64,000 nt of DNA from assembly GCF_017313225.1 (NCBI RefSeq), contig NZ_JAFLNE010000011.1, forward strand, positions 20,656 through 84,655, given 5' to 3'. The DNA comes from Allomuricauda sp. CAU 1633. Its GTDB lineage: Bacteria > Bacteroidota > Bacteroidia > Flavobacteriales > Flavobacteriaceae. This document shows positions 52,476 to 61,106 of this stretch, in pieces. The stretch's first letter is position 1; every line of letters starts with the position of its first letter. The position numbers were made by a program, and so were the translations under genes. The notes under the pieces were generated by a model. The model saw only the letters and a program-made list of their open reading frames with translations, was not told where the DNA came from and made no database searches.

Positions 52476-53429
52476 ATGGAATATTTAGAATTTGAACTTC
52501 CCATTAAAGAACTTGAAGACCAACTTCAAAAATGTATGGTAATTGGGGAAGAAAGTGATGTTGATGTCACAGAGACCTGCTCACAGATTGAGAAAAAACT
52601 CGAAGAAACTCGAAAAGACATTTATAAAAATTTGACTGCTTGGCAGCGGGTGCAATTATCCAGGCACCCAAACAGGCCTTATACCATGGACTATATAAAG
52701 GCCATTTGCGGAGATACATTTTTAGAGCTTCATGGCGACAGAAATGTAAAAGATGACAAAGCCATGGTGGGTGGTTTGGGTAAGATTGGTGACCAGAGCT
52801 ATATGTTCATCGGTCAGCAAAAAGGATATAATACCAAAACCCGTCAATACCGAAACTTTGGTATGGCCAACCCTGAAGGGTATCGAAAAGCCCTGCGATT
52901 AATGAAATCTGCAGAGAAATTTGGTATTCCTGTGGTCTGTTTCATTGACACTCCGGGGGCCTATCCAGGAATTGAAGCCGAAGAAAGGGGGCAGGGCGAG
53001 GCCATTGCCCGCAATATTTTGGAAATGACCCGCCTAAAAGTGCCAATTATTGTTGTGATCATTGGTGAAGGAGCGTCTGGTGGTGCCTTGGGTATTGGTG
53101 TAGGGGATAAGGTCCTTATGCTCGAAAATACTTGGTACTCCGTTATTTCTCCTGAATCCTGTTCCTCTATTTTGTGGAGAAGCTGGGAGTACAAGGAGCA
53201 AGCAGCCGATGCCCTAAAATTGACTGCTGGCGATATGAAAAAGCAAAAGTTGGTTGATGAAATCGTTAAGGAGCCCCTTGGCGGAGCACATGCCAACCGA
53301 GAAAAAACTTTTGAGACCGTCAAAAACAAAATTTCATCACATTACGAAGAGCTGAAAAAGTTATCACCAAAAGAACTCGTTAAAACCCGCATGGACAAAT
53401 ATGCGGATATGGGCGTTTTCAACGGATAA
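52476..53429 (+). CDS. accA: Acetyl-CoA carboxylase carboxyltransferase subunit alpha
   Basis: Carboxyl-transfer half of acetyl-CoA carboxylase, giving malonyl-CoA for lipid synthesis. The 317-residue crotonase-fold protein shows MEYLEFELPIKELEDQLQK, FIDTPGAYPGIEAEERGQGEAIA, GEGASGGALGIGVGDKVLMLE and YSVISPESCSSILWRSW. accD and the biotin genes are elsewhere. Confidence 0.97.
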   Translation: MEYLEFELPIKELEDQLQKCMVIGEESDVDVTETCSQIEKKLEETRKDIYKNLTAWQRVQLSRHPNRPYTMDYIKAICGDTFLELHGDRNVKDDKAMVGGLGKIGDQSYMFIGQQKGYNTKTRQYRNFGMANPEGYRKALRLMKSAEKFGIPVVCFIDTPGAYPGIEAEERGQGEAIARNILEMTRLKVPIIVVIIGEGASGGALGIGVGDKVLMLENTWYSVISPESCSSILWRSWEYKEQAADALKLTAGDMKKQKLVDEIVKEPLGGAHANREKTFETVKNKISSHYEELKKLSPKELVKTRMDKYADMGVFNG

Positions 53430-53493
53430 TTCTTGTTTTTCAGAGGTTAACTTTTTTTATTAGGTTTTATCCTCACTTTTTTTTATGTTATTA

Positions 53494-53537
53494 ACAGGTA
53501 TTTAAAGTTGTTAACATTTCAATTGTTGAATACCTGT
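53494..53537. promoter_or_regulatory. Spaced 9-bp inverted repeat upstream of dnaB
   Basis: Arms ACAGGTATT (53494-53502) and AATACCTGT (53529-53537) are perfect, 26 bp apart, 60 bp before the dnaB ATG. Between them is AAAGTTGTTAACATTTC. It is either an operator or a leader stem; a TACTTTCG (53583-53590) near the start is a weak -7. Confidence 0.35.
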
Positions 53538-53596
53538 GGAAATCACATCTTTTAAAATTCAAGTTAACTAAAGGTTAATTAGCTACTTTCGTACTC

Positions 53597-55147
53597 ATGG
53601 ACAAACCTAGCCCAATCGTCGGCCACCGAGTGGAAAAATCTACCCTAATCAGTCTTGAGAAAGGTAAAATACCACCTCAATCAGTTGATTTAGAGGAAGT
53701 TGTGTTAGGAGCCATGATGATTGACAAGAAAGGTGTGGATGAAGTAATCGATATCCTACACCCGGATGTCTTCTATAAAGATGCGCATAGATACATTTAT
53801 GAGGCCATCTTCAAACTATTTGAATCTTCAGAGCCAGTCGATTTATTAACCGTTTCTTCCCAACTAAAGAAAGATGGGAAGCTAGAAGCGGTGGGTGGCG
53901 ACTTTTATTTGATAAAACTCACCCAAAAAGTGGCCTCTTCGGCCCATATTGAGTTTCACGCACGAATTATTCTTCAAAAATATATCCAAAGGAGCCTTAT
54001 TAAAATCTCCAACGAGATTATAGAGGATGCCTACAGCGATTCCACGGATGTTTTTGATCTCTTGGACAATGCAGAAGCGAAACTGTATGAAGTTACCCAA
54101 GGGAATCTGAAGCGTTCTGCAGAAACTGCCCAAAATTTGGTGATTCAGGCCAAGAAAAAGATTGAAGAAATTTCCAATAAAGAGGGGTTGAGTGGAATCC
54201 CTTCCGGTTTTGACAAACTGGATAAATTGACATCAGGCTGGCAACCCAGCGATTTAGTCATTGTTGCAGCCCGTCCCGGTATGGGTAAAACCGCACTTAC
54301 CTTGTCCATGGCAAGAAATATTGCCGTGAACTCAGATATTCCCGTGGCATTCTTTTCTTTGGAGATGTCCTCCGTACAGTTGATCACGCGTTTGATTTCT
54401 TCGGAAACTGGTTTGTCCTCCGAAAAACTGAGAACCGGGAAACTCGAAAAGCATGAGTGGGAGCAGTTGAACGTTAAGGTAAAGGCCTTGGAAAAAGCAC
54501 CTTTGTTCATTGACGATACGCCCTCACTTTCTATTTTTGACTTAAGGGCCAAGGCGAGACGCTTGGCTTCCCAACATAAAATAAGGTTGATAGTCATTGA
54601 CTACTTGCAGTTGATGACCGCAGGTGGAAGTCAAAAAGGCGGAAACCGTGAGCAGGAAATTTCAACCATTTCCCGAAACCTAAAGGCACTGGCCAAAGAA
54701 TTGAATGTTCCCGTGATTGCATTGTCCCAGCTGTCTAGGGCTGTGGAGACTCGTGGGGGCAGTAAGCGACCCATTCTTTCCGATTTGAGGGAGTCCGGTG
54801 CCATTGAGCAGGATGCGGATATCGTTTCCTTTATTTATAGACCTGAATACTACAAAATTGATGAGTGGGATGATGAAGAGCGCACCCCTACTCAAGGTCA
54901 GGCCGAGTTTATTGTGGCCAAGCACCGTAACGGTGGATTGGATAATATTAGGTTAAAATTTGTTGGCGCTCTGGGTAAATTTGATAACTTGGATGACTTT
55001 GACTCCCCATTCGAATTCCAATCGAAGATGAATGCGGACGAAGAAAATCCCTTTGCAACCCCAAATCTTCCCAATGCGGATGAGGCTTTTGGGAGCGCAA
55101 TGAACAGTGATGACGATGACCCAGATGATAGTGACGTACCTTTTTAA
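53597..55147 (+). CDS. dnaB: Replicative DNA helicase DnaB
   Basis: The ring helicase that unwinds the fork and interacts with primase. The 516-residue protein has an N-terminal domain beginning near KIPPQSVDLEEVVLGAMM (about residues 20-170) and a RecA-like C-terminal domain with Walker A AARPGMGKTAL (about residues 229-239), VIDYLQLMTAGGS (Walker B), and QLSRAVETRGG. The acidic C-terminal tail (DDDDPDDSDVPF) is common in Bacteroidota DnaB. It overlaps the following gene's start. Confidence 0.96.
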   Translation: MDKPSPIVGHRVEKSTLISLEKGKIPPQSVDLEEVVLGAMMIDKKGVDEVIDILHPDVFYKDAHRYIYEAIFKLFESSEPVDLLTVSSQLKKDGKLEAVGGDFYLIKLTQKVASSAHIEFHARIILQKYIQRSLIKISNEIIEDAYSDSTDVFDLLDNAEAKLYEVTQGNLKRSAETAQNLVIQAKKKIEEISNKEGLSGIPSGFDKLDKLTSGWQPSDLVIVAARPGMGKTALTLSMARNIAVNSDIPVAFFSLEMSSVQLITRLISSETGLSSEKLRTGKLEKHEWEQLNVKVKALEKAPLFIDDTPSLSIFDLRAKARRLASQHKIRLIVIDYLQLMTAGGSQKGGNREQEISTISRNLKALAKELNVPVIALSQLSRAVETRGGSKRPILSDLRESGAIEQDADIVSFIYRPEYYKIDEWDDEERTPTQGQAEFIVAKHRNGGLDNIRLKFVGALGKFDNLDDFDSPFEFQSKMNADEENPFATPNLPNADEAFGSAMNSDDDDPDDSDVPF

Positions 55148-56438
55148 AATAGCAACCTTCTTGTCACCTCGAGCGCAGTCGAGAGGTGTCTTGTTTCTTG
55201 TTTCTTTATTCTTTTCTCTTTCTTCTTATGCTTCTGTCATCCTAATCCCAATGGATGCTGAAAGTCAGGAAAACCATTTAAAAGCGTATGGAATCACCTA
55301 TTGGGTGCTTACCAAACAACAAAAAGTGCAATGGTTGTTGAACTATCGTGGCGGTTCCTTTTTATTACCTGATGGGGAAGCCATCCGAAAAGAATGCCAA
55401 ATTCGCGGGGTTTCCTTTGAAGTGCTATCGGATAGTAAAGCAGAGCAAATTTTGGACGAGATCAGCAGTCCCTCTCAAAACCAAGATGCCGTTATTTTGG
55501 AAAAAGCACCAAAAATTGCGGTGTATTCCCCCAAGGACAATCCACCATGGGACGATGCAGTGACCATGGTACTCACGTATGCTGAAATACCCTATACCAC
55601 GGTTTATGATGAAGAGGTATTGGGCGATAAGTTGGCCTTATACGACTGGCTGCACTTGCACCACGAAGATTTTACAGGGCAGTTTGGAAGATTCTACGGA
55701 GCTTACCGAGCGGCTCCGTGGTACATTGAGGCCAAAGAACAAGCGGAGGGCTTGGCACAGAAGCTGGGGTATGCTAAAGTTTCAGATGAAAAGTTGGCCG
55801 TTGCCTTAAAGATTCGAAATTATGTAGTAGGTGGAGGATTCATGTTTGCCATGTGTTCAGCTACAGACAGCTTTGATATTGCTCTGGCTGCGGAAAATGT
55901 AGACATCTGCGAACCTATGTTTGACGGTGACCCATCCGATGCCAATTACCAAGGGAAATTGAATTATGGAAATACCTTTGCGTTCACCAATTTTATTTTG
56001 GAGCGAAACCCACTTCGATATGAGTTTTCATCCATCGATATGACGAACAAAAGAGGAGGTGTGCCCAAGGAATCGGATTATTTTTCCTTGATGGAGTTTT
56101 CGGCCAAATGGGATCCTGTTCCCACCATGTTGACCCAAAACCATACAGCTTTGGTAAAAGGATTTATGGGGCAAACCACAGCTTTTACTAGAAAAGAGAT
56201 AAAACCAACCGTCATGGTGCTTGGGGAGAACAAAATCAATGGGGAGGCCAGATATATTCATGGTATAAAAGGAAAAGGCTTTTTTACCTTTTATGGCGGA
56301 CACGACCCTGAAGACTATCAGCATAGGGTAGGAGACCCCAAAACGGAGCTGGAATTGCACCCCACTTCACCGGGCTACCGTCTTATTTTGAACAATGTAC
56401 TGTTTCCTGCCGCTAGAAAAAAGAAACAAAAAACTTGA
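55125..56438 (+). CDS. Exported protein related to flavobacterial 'asparagine synthetase B' proteins, N-terminus built on a repeat
   Basis: From the ATG at 55125 the frame encodes 437 residues; the ATGs at 55107, 55110 and 55116 are equally possible and overlap dnaB more. A signal-like stretch (about residues 20-36, VLFLVSLFFSLSSYA) follows an Arg-rich piece LSPRAQSRGV, which is the translation of the dispersed repeat at 55165. A TTG in that stretch (near 55191) might be the ancestral start. Beyond the signal, the ILIPMDAESQENHLKAYG and WDDAVTMVLTYAEIPY blocks match a family NCBI often labels asparagine synthetase B, without the amidotransferase motifs. Function unknown. Confidence 0.75.
   Translation: MIVTYLFKIATFLSPRAQSRGVLFLVSLFFSLSSYASVILIPMDAESQENHLKAYGITYWVLTKQQKVQWLLNYRGGSFLLPDGEAIRKECQIRGVSFEVLSDSKAEQILDEISSPSQNQDAVILEKAPKIAVYSPKDNPPWDDAVTMVLTYAEIPYTTVYDEEVLGDKLALYDWLHLHHEDFTGQFGRFYGAYRAAPWYIEAKEQAEGLAQKLGYAKVSDEKLAVALKIRNYVVGGGFMFAMCSATDSFDIALAAENVDICEPMFDGDPSDANYQGKLNYGNTFAFTNFILERNPLRYEFSSIDMTNKRGGVPKESDYFSLMEFSAKWDPVPTMLTQNHTALVKGFMGQTTAFTRKEIKPTVMVLGENKINGEARYIHGIKGKGFFTFYGGHDPEDYQHRVGDPKTELELHPTSPGYRLILNNVLFPAARKKKQKT
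55165..55188. repeat. Dispersed palindromic repeat, CACCTCGA...TCGAGAGGTG
   Basis: A 24-bp imperfect palindrome with arms CACCT-CGA and TCG-AGAGGTG. A core like CTCGAGCGCAGTCGAG is, as I recall, one of the commonest dispersed repeats of Bacteroidota genomes. Here it lies just after the dnaB stop (55145-55147) and inside the 5' end of the next reading frame. No second copy exists in the window. Confidence 0.65.
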
Positions 56439-56452
56439 TTTAAAAAACACTA

Positions 56453-57184
56453 TTAACTGAAATTTTCCTTTATATATTGTGTATAATGTGATGCATATGA
56501 CTTGTCCGGCGCAATCTCATTTCTTAGGTCAATAAAGGGTTTTAGCTTGTTTTTGTAAAGAAGGTCTAAATTTTTCAAAGCAAGATTAGTGGCAAAATCT
56601 TTACTTAATATACCTTTTAATAGCAACATTGTAATGTAGTTATATTCATTTATCAATGATTCAATATCGTCTAAAACAGGTTGCCTTTCCATAAGGGGAT
56701 AATGATCTCCTTGATATGTTCTAATATTTTCCCTTAAAATTTCAAGAACTTTTTCAGCAATCTCTTTTTTCGTTGTTTCGCCATGCGCACTAATGATATT
56801 ATTCTTTATTTGAGGGATATTTTGAAAATTTAATTGGACATAATCGCTTCGAAGAAAACGTTTTATGGATACAAAGCGGTCGGAGATTAGTGTTTTATAA
56901 ATTTGAGATTCCATTTGTTGTCTCTGGATTTCAGTTTGTTTTTTAATCTCATAAATTGATAATAGGCCGAAACCGGTAATTATCATGGTAAAGCACGCAA
57001 CTATTACTTGGGCCCACATGGCAGAATTCAGGAAAGCATCTCGATAGGAACTAGGATGTTTATCTAACCCTCCCAAAACAAATTCTGAATATTCGTATAA
57101 AAGGATATAAATCACAATAGATAGTGTAATTAATCCGGGGATGGCGATTAACTTGGTATAGTTACTTTTCGGCTTTATCTCCAT
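56453..57184 (-). CDS. Membrane protein of unknown function (DUF4760-like)
   Basis: A 243-residue protein with two N-terminal membrane helices (about 12-30 and 55-78) and a cytosolic charged, mainly helical domain beginning with a coiled-coil-like segment, EIKKQTEIQRQQMESQIYKT. This two-helix plus helical-domain plan resembles DUF4760 proteins, but the match is by memory. It overlaps the epimerase gene by 23 bp (57162-57184), so the two are coupled. Confidence 0.6.
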   Translation of the reverse strand: MEIKPKSNYTKLIAIPGLITLSIVIYILLYEYSEFVLGGLDKHPSSYRDAFLNSAMWAQVIVACFTMIITGFGLLSIYEIKKQTEIQRQQMESQIYKTLISDRFVSIKRFLRSDYVQLNFQNIPQIKNNIISAHGETTKKEIAEKVLEILRENIRTYQGDHYPLMERQPVLDDIESLINEYNYITMLLLKGILSKDFATNLALKNLDLLYKNKLKPFIDLRNEIAPDKSYASHYTQYIKENFS

Positions 57185-58085
57185 AGTGCTTTAGTATTTT
57201 TTGTCTTTTGTTTTTTGAGATGGATTTGTAGAAATCAATTGTCCTTTCGAGGCCTATGGTGATTTCGGTCTCGGGTTTCAAATCAATTACGGTCTTGATA
57301 TCCTGATTTCGATGGAATGAAGTACCTACTTTTTCCCCAATCCTCATTGGTATATGCTTTATTTCAGATTTGGAGCCTGAAATTTTAATTATGATATGGG
57401 CAATTTCAAGAATAGTTAGTCTAATCGATGAATGTATCTCATATATTTCATTCTCAATTTTTCCAGAATATAGAGTAAAATCAACCGCAATTTTTGAAAA
57501 ATCTTTAGAAAATATGAGCTCTATTTCTTGGGAACCGTCCCCGAATATTTCAATGGGTCTATTTTCTAGTGCTTGAATAATAAACAGAGGGATTGCCTTT
57601 CTTATGGGATGTGTTTTTTGATATGGGCCATAAACATTCCAAAACTTTAGTACTCTAATATCCATATCAATATACTCAGAATACGATAACCCAAGCTTTT
57701 GAATGGCTAAGGAAGTAGCAGAATACACATTATGCCATTCATTGGGCTTTGTAGGGATCAAAATCCTTTTTATGCCAACTTTGTTGCATCCGAGTATAAC
57801 ATTTAAAGCTCCATGGATATTGGTGTTAATTGCTTCTCTTGGATTCTCAAATAGTTCAGATGTACCCAAAAGACCGGACATATGAAAAACTACATCATTC
57901 TTATCTAGGTGCGATACTAAATGGTCATAGTCCCTTACATCACCTTTTACTATTTTACAATTTTTTGATTGATTAAAGTTAGCTGCCTCAATATCATAAA
58001 CTGTGACTGTATGACCTCTTTGCAGTAATTCTTTGGTGATATGTGTTCCCAAAAAACCTAAACCACCAGTTATTAAACAATTCAC
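57162..58085 (-). CDS. NAD-dependent epimerase/dehydratase-like protein without the catalytic Lys
   Basis: An extended SDR of 307 residues with the cofactor loop GGLGFLGTH (residues 7-15) and the acidic strand end YDIEAAN. In the active site the Tyr-x3-Lys becomes Tyr-Ser-Ala-Thr-Ser (about residues 124-128), with the usual Ser/Thr upstream also altered. Related proteins with this pattern exist, as I recall, so it may be a distinct group. The C-terminal substrate part (RVLKFWNVYGP, GDGSQEIELIF) is like nucleotide-sugar epimerases. It probably acts in surface sugar metabolism; no glycosyltransferases are beside it. Confidence 0.75.
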   Translation of the reverse strand: MNCLITGGLGFLGTHITKELLQRGHTVTVYDIEAANFNQSKNCKIVKGDVRDYDHLVSHLDKNDVVFHMSGLLGTSELFENPREAINTNIHGALNVILGCNKVGIKRILIPTKPNEWHNVYSATSLAIQKLGLSYSEYIDMDIRVLKFWNVYGPYQKTHPIRKAIPLFIIQALENRPIEIFGDGSQEIELIFSKDFSKIAVDFTLYSGKIENEIYEIHSSIRLTILEIAHIIIKISGSKSEIKHIPMRIGEKVGTSFHRNQDIKTVIDLKPETEITIGLERTIDFYKSISKNKRQKILKHYGDKAEK

Positions 58086-58372
58086 TTATTTATTAAATAT
58101 TAATGTGTTCAACAAGATAAAGTATTTAGTAAAGATGGAAGTTTATTTACTATCATATTGAATAAAATTAATAGCTCAACAATTATTTAATTTGACTTTA
58201 AAATTTTTTGATTTTCTTTCGAGACAAATCGGTAACGGTTCGGTTAAAAATCACCTGTTTAATATCTTCTTTTTTAACAATTTCATGGTATTAAATTTTT
58301 TGAATGGTCATTTTTGATGGTGCTAATTACCTTTTTGAAGTTATCATTATCGAGAGGAAAGTTTAATGTGAA

Positions 58373-58891
58373 TCATTTTATATCTGCCAATGTGTCCTTG
58401 GTTTGTTGTTTGGGCCAGGCTTGGCTAATCATGTGATTGATAATTAGCCATTCCCCATCCATATTTTTATAGACCCTTAAATGGTTGGCATGTCGGTCAT
58501 CCATTTTGGAGCCATCTGGCCATCGTTGGTTTTTTCGAATATTTAATGAGCGTGCCGTGGCTATGGAGTCATTAAGAAACGTTATTTCATTTTCACCATA
58601 ATCATTTTCTCCGGCCATAACAAAATCGAGACTGAAAATAAAACTAAGTAGTTCCTCTAGTTCTTCTTTGCTTTGAACTCGATCACCAAAAGCATTGGTC
58701 CAATCAGTGTCATTTGCATAATGCTTAATAGCCTGATCAACATTTTTTTCTTCCCAGGCGGTGTCCCATTCTTCAATACTTGTATTGATTTGTGCCTGGG
58801 CCTCTTCATAATCGATTTTGGGTTCTGCCTTTTTTATGGTACAGCTAATAAAAAGACAGCATAGGGTAAAGGAATATCCTAAACGTTTCAT
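58373..58891 (-). CDS. NTF2-like (SnoaL-type) lipoprotein
   Basis: A 172-residue lipoprotein (signal MKRLGYSFTLCCLFISC, lipobox FISC). The mature part has the NTF2 cone pattern: a helical start (IDYEEAQAQINTSIEEWDTAWEEKNVD), DDW-type DTDWTNAFGDRVQSKEEL, and strands to the end with WLIINHMISQAW. Enzyme or binding role unknown. The 287 bp downstream of the epimerase gene, before it on this strand, is AT-rich with nothing recognisable. Confidence 0.75.
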   Translation of the reverse strand: MKRLGYSFTLCCLFISCTIKKAEPKIDYEEAQAQINTSIEEWDTAWEEKNVDQAIKHYANDTDWTNAFGDRVQSKEELEELLSFIFSLDFVMAGENDYGENEITFLNDSIATARSLNIRKNQRWPDGSKMDDRHANHLRVYKNMDGEWLIINHMISQAWPKQQTKDTLADIK

Positions 58892-58988
58892 AAGATTGAT
58901 TTTAAAGTTAATGGGGGAAGACTACACTTTATCTAAGTGCTTGATTCCTAAAAATAAACAAAAATCAATCTGCAAAAAAGTAAAGGCC

Positions 58989-59786
58989 TTAGATAAGTTT
59001 CTCCAAAACCCGTTCCACACCAAAATCGTTATTGCTAACGGTTTCATATTTGGCCACTTTTTTCACGTTGGGGTGTGCATTGGCCATGGCAAAGCTGTAG
59101 TTGGAGAGTTGCATCATTTCCAAATCGTTGTTATAATCCCCGAACACCATAACTTCATTTGCAGCAATTTGATGGTGGTCCATGACTTTTTGAAGTGCAT
59201 AGCCCTTATGTGCATTTTGGTGGGAAACATCGACCCAATTGGCTCCGGACACCTTCACTTTTAAGTTGTCTTCCAAATGCCTAACAGAAGGATAGATGTA
59301 CTTTTCAGAATCCTCAAAATGATAAATAGCTATTTTAAGGACTTCGGCTTCTACAGCGGTCTGGTCCTTTACAATGTCAAACTCTGAATAATATTCCGCT
59401 AGCATGGTCAAAAATGCATCAGATGAGTCGTTGGCATAGGCATTATATTGTCCACAAAGCACTGGATGCACATCTTTAAGCGGTTTTACAATATCCAAAA
59501 TACGGTCCACCTCTTGTTTGCCAATGGGGGTGGTCAACAGAACATCGTCTTGCTTTTTTATTAAGGCACCATTTTCTGCAATTACAATGATGTCATCCTT
59601 TATGGAATCCAGTTTGTCCACCATGCTGTTGTATTGTCTTCCACTGGCGGCCACAAAAATGATATTCCTTTTCTTGAGTTCTTCAAAAATTTCAAAAAAG
59701 CGTGGGCTCACCTCGTGGTTGGAATTCAACAACGTACCGTCCATATCGGTCACCACCATTTTGATCTGCGATAAATCCATTTTCAA
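58989..59786 (-). CDS. Cof-type HAD-IIB hydrolase
   Basis: A 265-residue HAD phosphatase with motif I VVTDMDGTLLNSN (nucleophile Asp about 13), the Cof cap (about 85-185), and motif IV GDYNNDLEMM. It dephosphorylates small metabolites such as sugar phosphates or flavins; substrate not inferable. Met at 59780 is an alternative start. Confidence 0.9.
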   Translation of the reverse strand: MKMDLSQIKMVVTDMDGTLLNSNHEVSPRFFEIFEELKKRNIIFVAASGRQYNSMVDKLDSIKDDIIVIAENGALIKKQDDVLLTTPIGKQEVDRILDIVKPLKDVHPVLCGQYNAYANDSSDAFLTMLAEYYSEFDIVKDQTAVEAEVLKIAIYHFEDSEKYIYPSVRHLEDNLKVKVSGANWVDVSHQNAHKGYALQKVMDHHQIAANEVMVFGDYNNDLEMMQLSNYSFAMANAHPNVKKVAKYETVSNNDFGVERVLEKLI

Positions 59787-59881
59787 GAAATTAAGCTGTA
59801 AAGGTATTTCTTATTCGGGGAATGGAAGAATCCCTTTTGGTAAAGTTTATATTAATTTAGTGCGACGTTTTACTTCAAACT

Positions 59882-60304
59882 ATGGATTTCTACCAAAAAG
59901 AACTACAATTAAGAGCTTATCCCAGAGGTTTTCATCTCATAACAGATACTATTTGGGATGAACTTCCTGAAATCAGAAAAATAAATACTGGAATGCTACA
60001 GGTGTTCGTGAAGCATACTTCAGCCAGTTTGACCATCAATGAGAATGCCGACCCTACCGTTCGCACAGATTTTGAAAGCCATATGAATAAGATGGTACCC
60101 GAAAATGCGCCGTATTATGTCCACAATTATGAAGGTCCAGACGATATGCCTGCACATATTAAGGCTTCATTGATGGGGGCCTCGGTTCAAATCCCCATCA
60201 CCAACGGAAGATTGAACTTGGGTATTTGGCAAGGCATTTATCTCTGTGAGCACAGAAACCATGCTTCAGGAAGAAAACTGGTGATTACTGCATTTGGGCA
60301 ATAA
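59882..60304 (+). CDS. YjbQ family protein (secondary thiamine-phosphate synthase-like)
   Basis: A 140-residue single-domain YjbQ protein. It has the conserved VKHTSASLTINENADPTVR, the SLMGASVQIPI strand, and the closing IWQGIYLCEHRNHASGR. E. coli YjbQ shows weak thiamine-phosphate synthase activity; the true role is unsettled. Confidence 0.92.
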   Translation: MDFYQKELQLRAYPRGFHLITDTIWDELPEIRKINTGMLQVFVKHTSASLTINENADPTVRTDFESHMNKMVPENAPYYVHNYEGPDDMPAHIKASLMGASVQIPITNGRLNLGIWQGIYLCEHRNHASGRKLVITAFGQ

Positions 60305-60361
60305 TAGTAGAACTGATCGGTTACAATTCGTGTAATTTATGTCAACCAGTTTGGAACTAAA

Positions 60362-60394
60362 TTAAAACAAAAGATCCCGCACAAGGCGGGATCT
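60362..60394 (-). terminator. Terminator of the thrS-infC-rpmI-rplT operon
   Basis: Arms AGATCCCGC (60372-60380) and GCGGGATCT (60386-60394) with a 5-nt loop. On the reverse strand a TTTTGTTTTAAT tract follows. It lies 30 bp after the rplT stop. Confidence 0.82.
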
Positions 60395-60423
60395 AAATAA
60401 GCGGGGTAAGTTTATATTGATTC

Positions 60424-60768
60424 TTATTTTACTCTTTCAACGATGGCCTTAAAGGCATCTGGATGGTTCATGGCCAAATCCGCAAGAACTTTTCTGTTCA
60501 ATTCAATTCCATTGGATTTTACTTTCCCCATAAATTGAGAGTAAGACATTCCGTGTAATCTGGCACCAGCATTGATACGGGTGATCCAAAGTGCGCGGAA
60601 TGTACGTTTTTTGTTTCTTCTGTCACGGTAAGCATAAAGCATTGCTTTTTCCACCGCATTTTTGGCTACTGTCCAGACGTTTTTACGTCTTCCGAAGTAA
60701 CCTTTGGCTTGCTTCATCACTTTTTTTCTTCTAGCTCGTGAAGCAACTGAATTTACTGATCTTGGCAT
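60424..60768 (-). CDS. rplT: 50S ribosomal protein L20 (bL20)
   Basis: Start at 60768 gives 114 residues, MPRSVNSVASRARRKKVMKQ, the normal bL20 opening (the frame from 60798 adds ten residues). Basic helical assembly protein; last gene of the thrS-infC-rpmI-rplT operon. The 90-nt leader before it contains a small CTCAAT-A-ATTGAG stem. Confidence 0.96.
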   Translation of the reverse strand: MPRSVNSVASRARRKKVMKQAKGYFGRRKNVWTVAKNAVEKAMLYAYRDRRNKKRTFRALWITRINAGARLHGMSYSQFMGKVKSNGIELNRKVLADLAMNHPDAFKAIVERVK

Positions 60769-60858
60769 AATGTCATTTTTTTGTAGCAGGCGTCTCAATT
60801 ATTGAGAACTTTTCTGAGCCCGACTCCATGGTTAATAATTAATGTACCGGTTGAACAA

Positions 60859-61056
60859 TTATTTTAAACGCAATTGTTCTTTGATGTTGTCCTCATCCGA
60901 TGGGTGAACCAAAGTGGAATGGGTCAACTTAAGCTTACGCTTTTTAGACTTCTTGGTCAAAATGTGACTCTTAAAAGCGTGCTTTCTCTTGATTTTACCA
61001 GTACCGGTAAGCTTAAACCGCTTCTTGGCACTGGATTTTGTTTTCATCTTAGGCAT
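60859..61056 (-). CDS. rpmI: 50S ribosomal protein L35 (bL35)
   Basis: Sixty-five residues, MPKMKTKSSAKKRFKLTGTG, with the basic KIKRKHAFKSHILTKKSKKRK core. Standard infC-rpmI-rplT order. Confidence 0.97.
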   Translation of the reverse strand: MPKMKTKSSAKKRFKLTGTGKIKRKHAFKSHILTKKSKKRKLKLTHSTLVHPSDEDNIKEQLRLK

Positions 61057-61106
61057 TTTCCTAGTATTTATCTCCGCTTATTATGCTGAACAACGTTCAG
61101 TATCTT

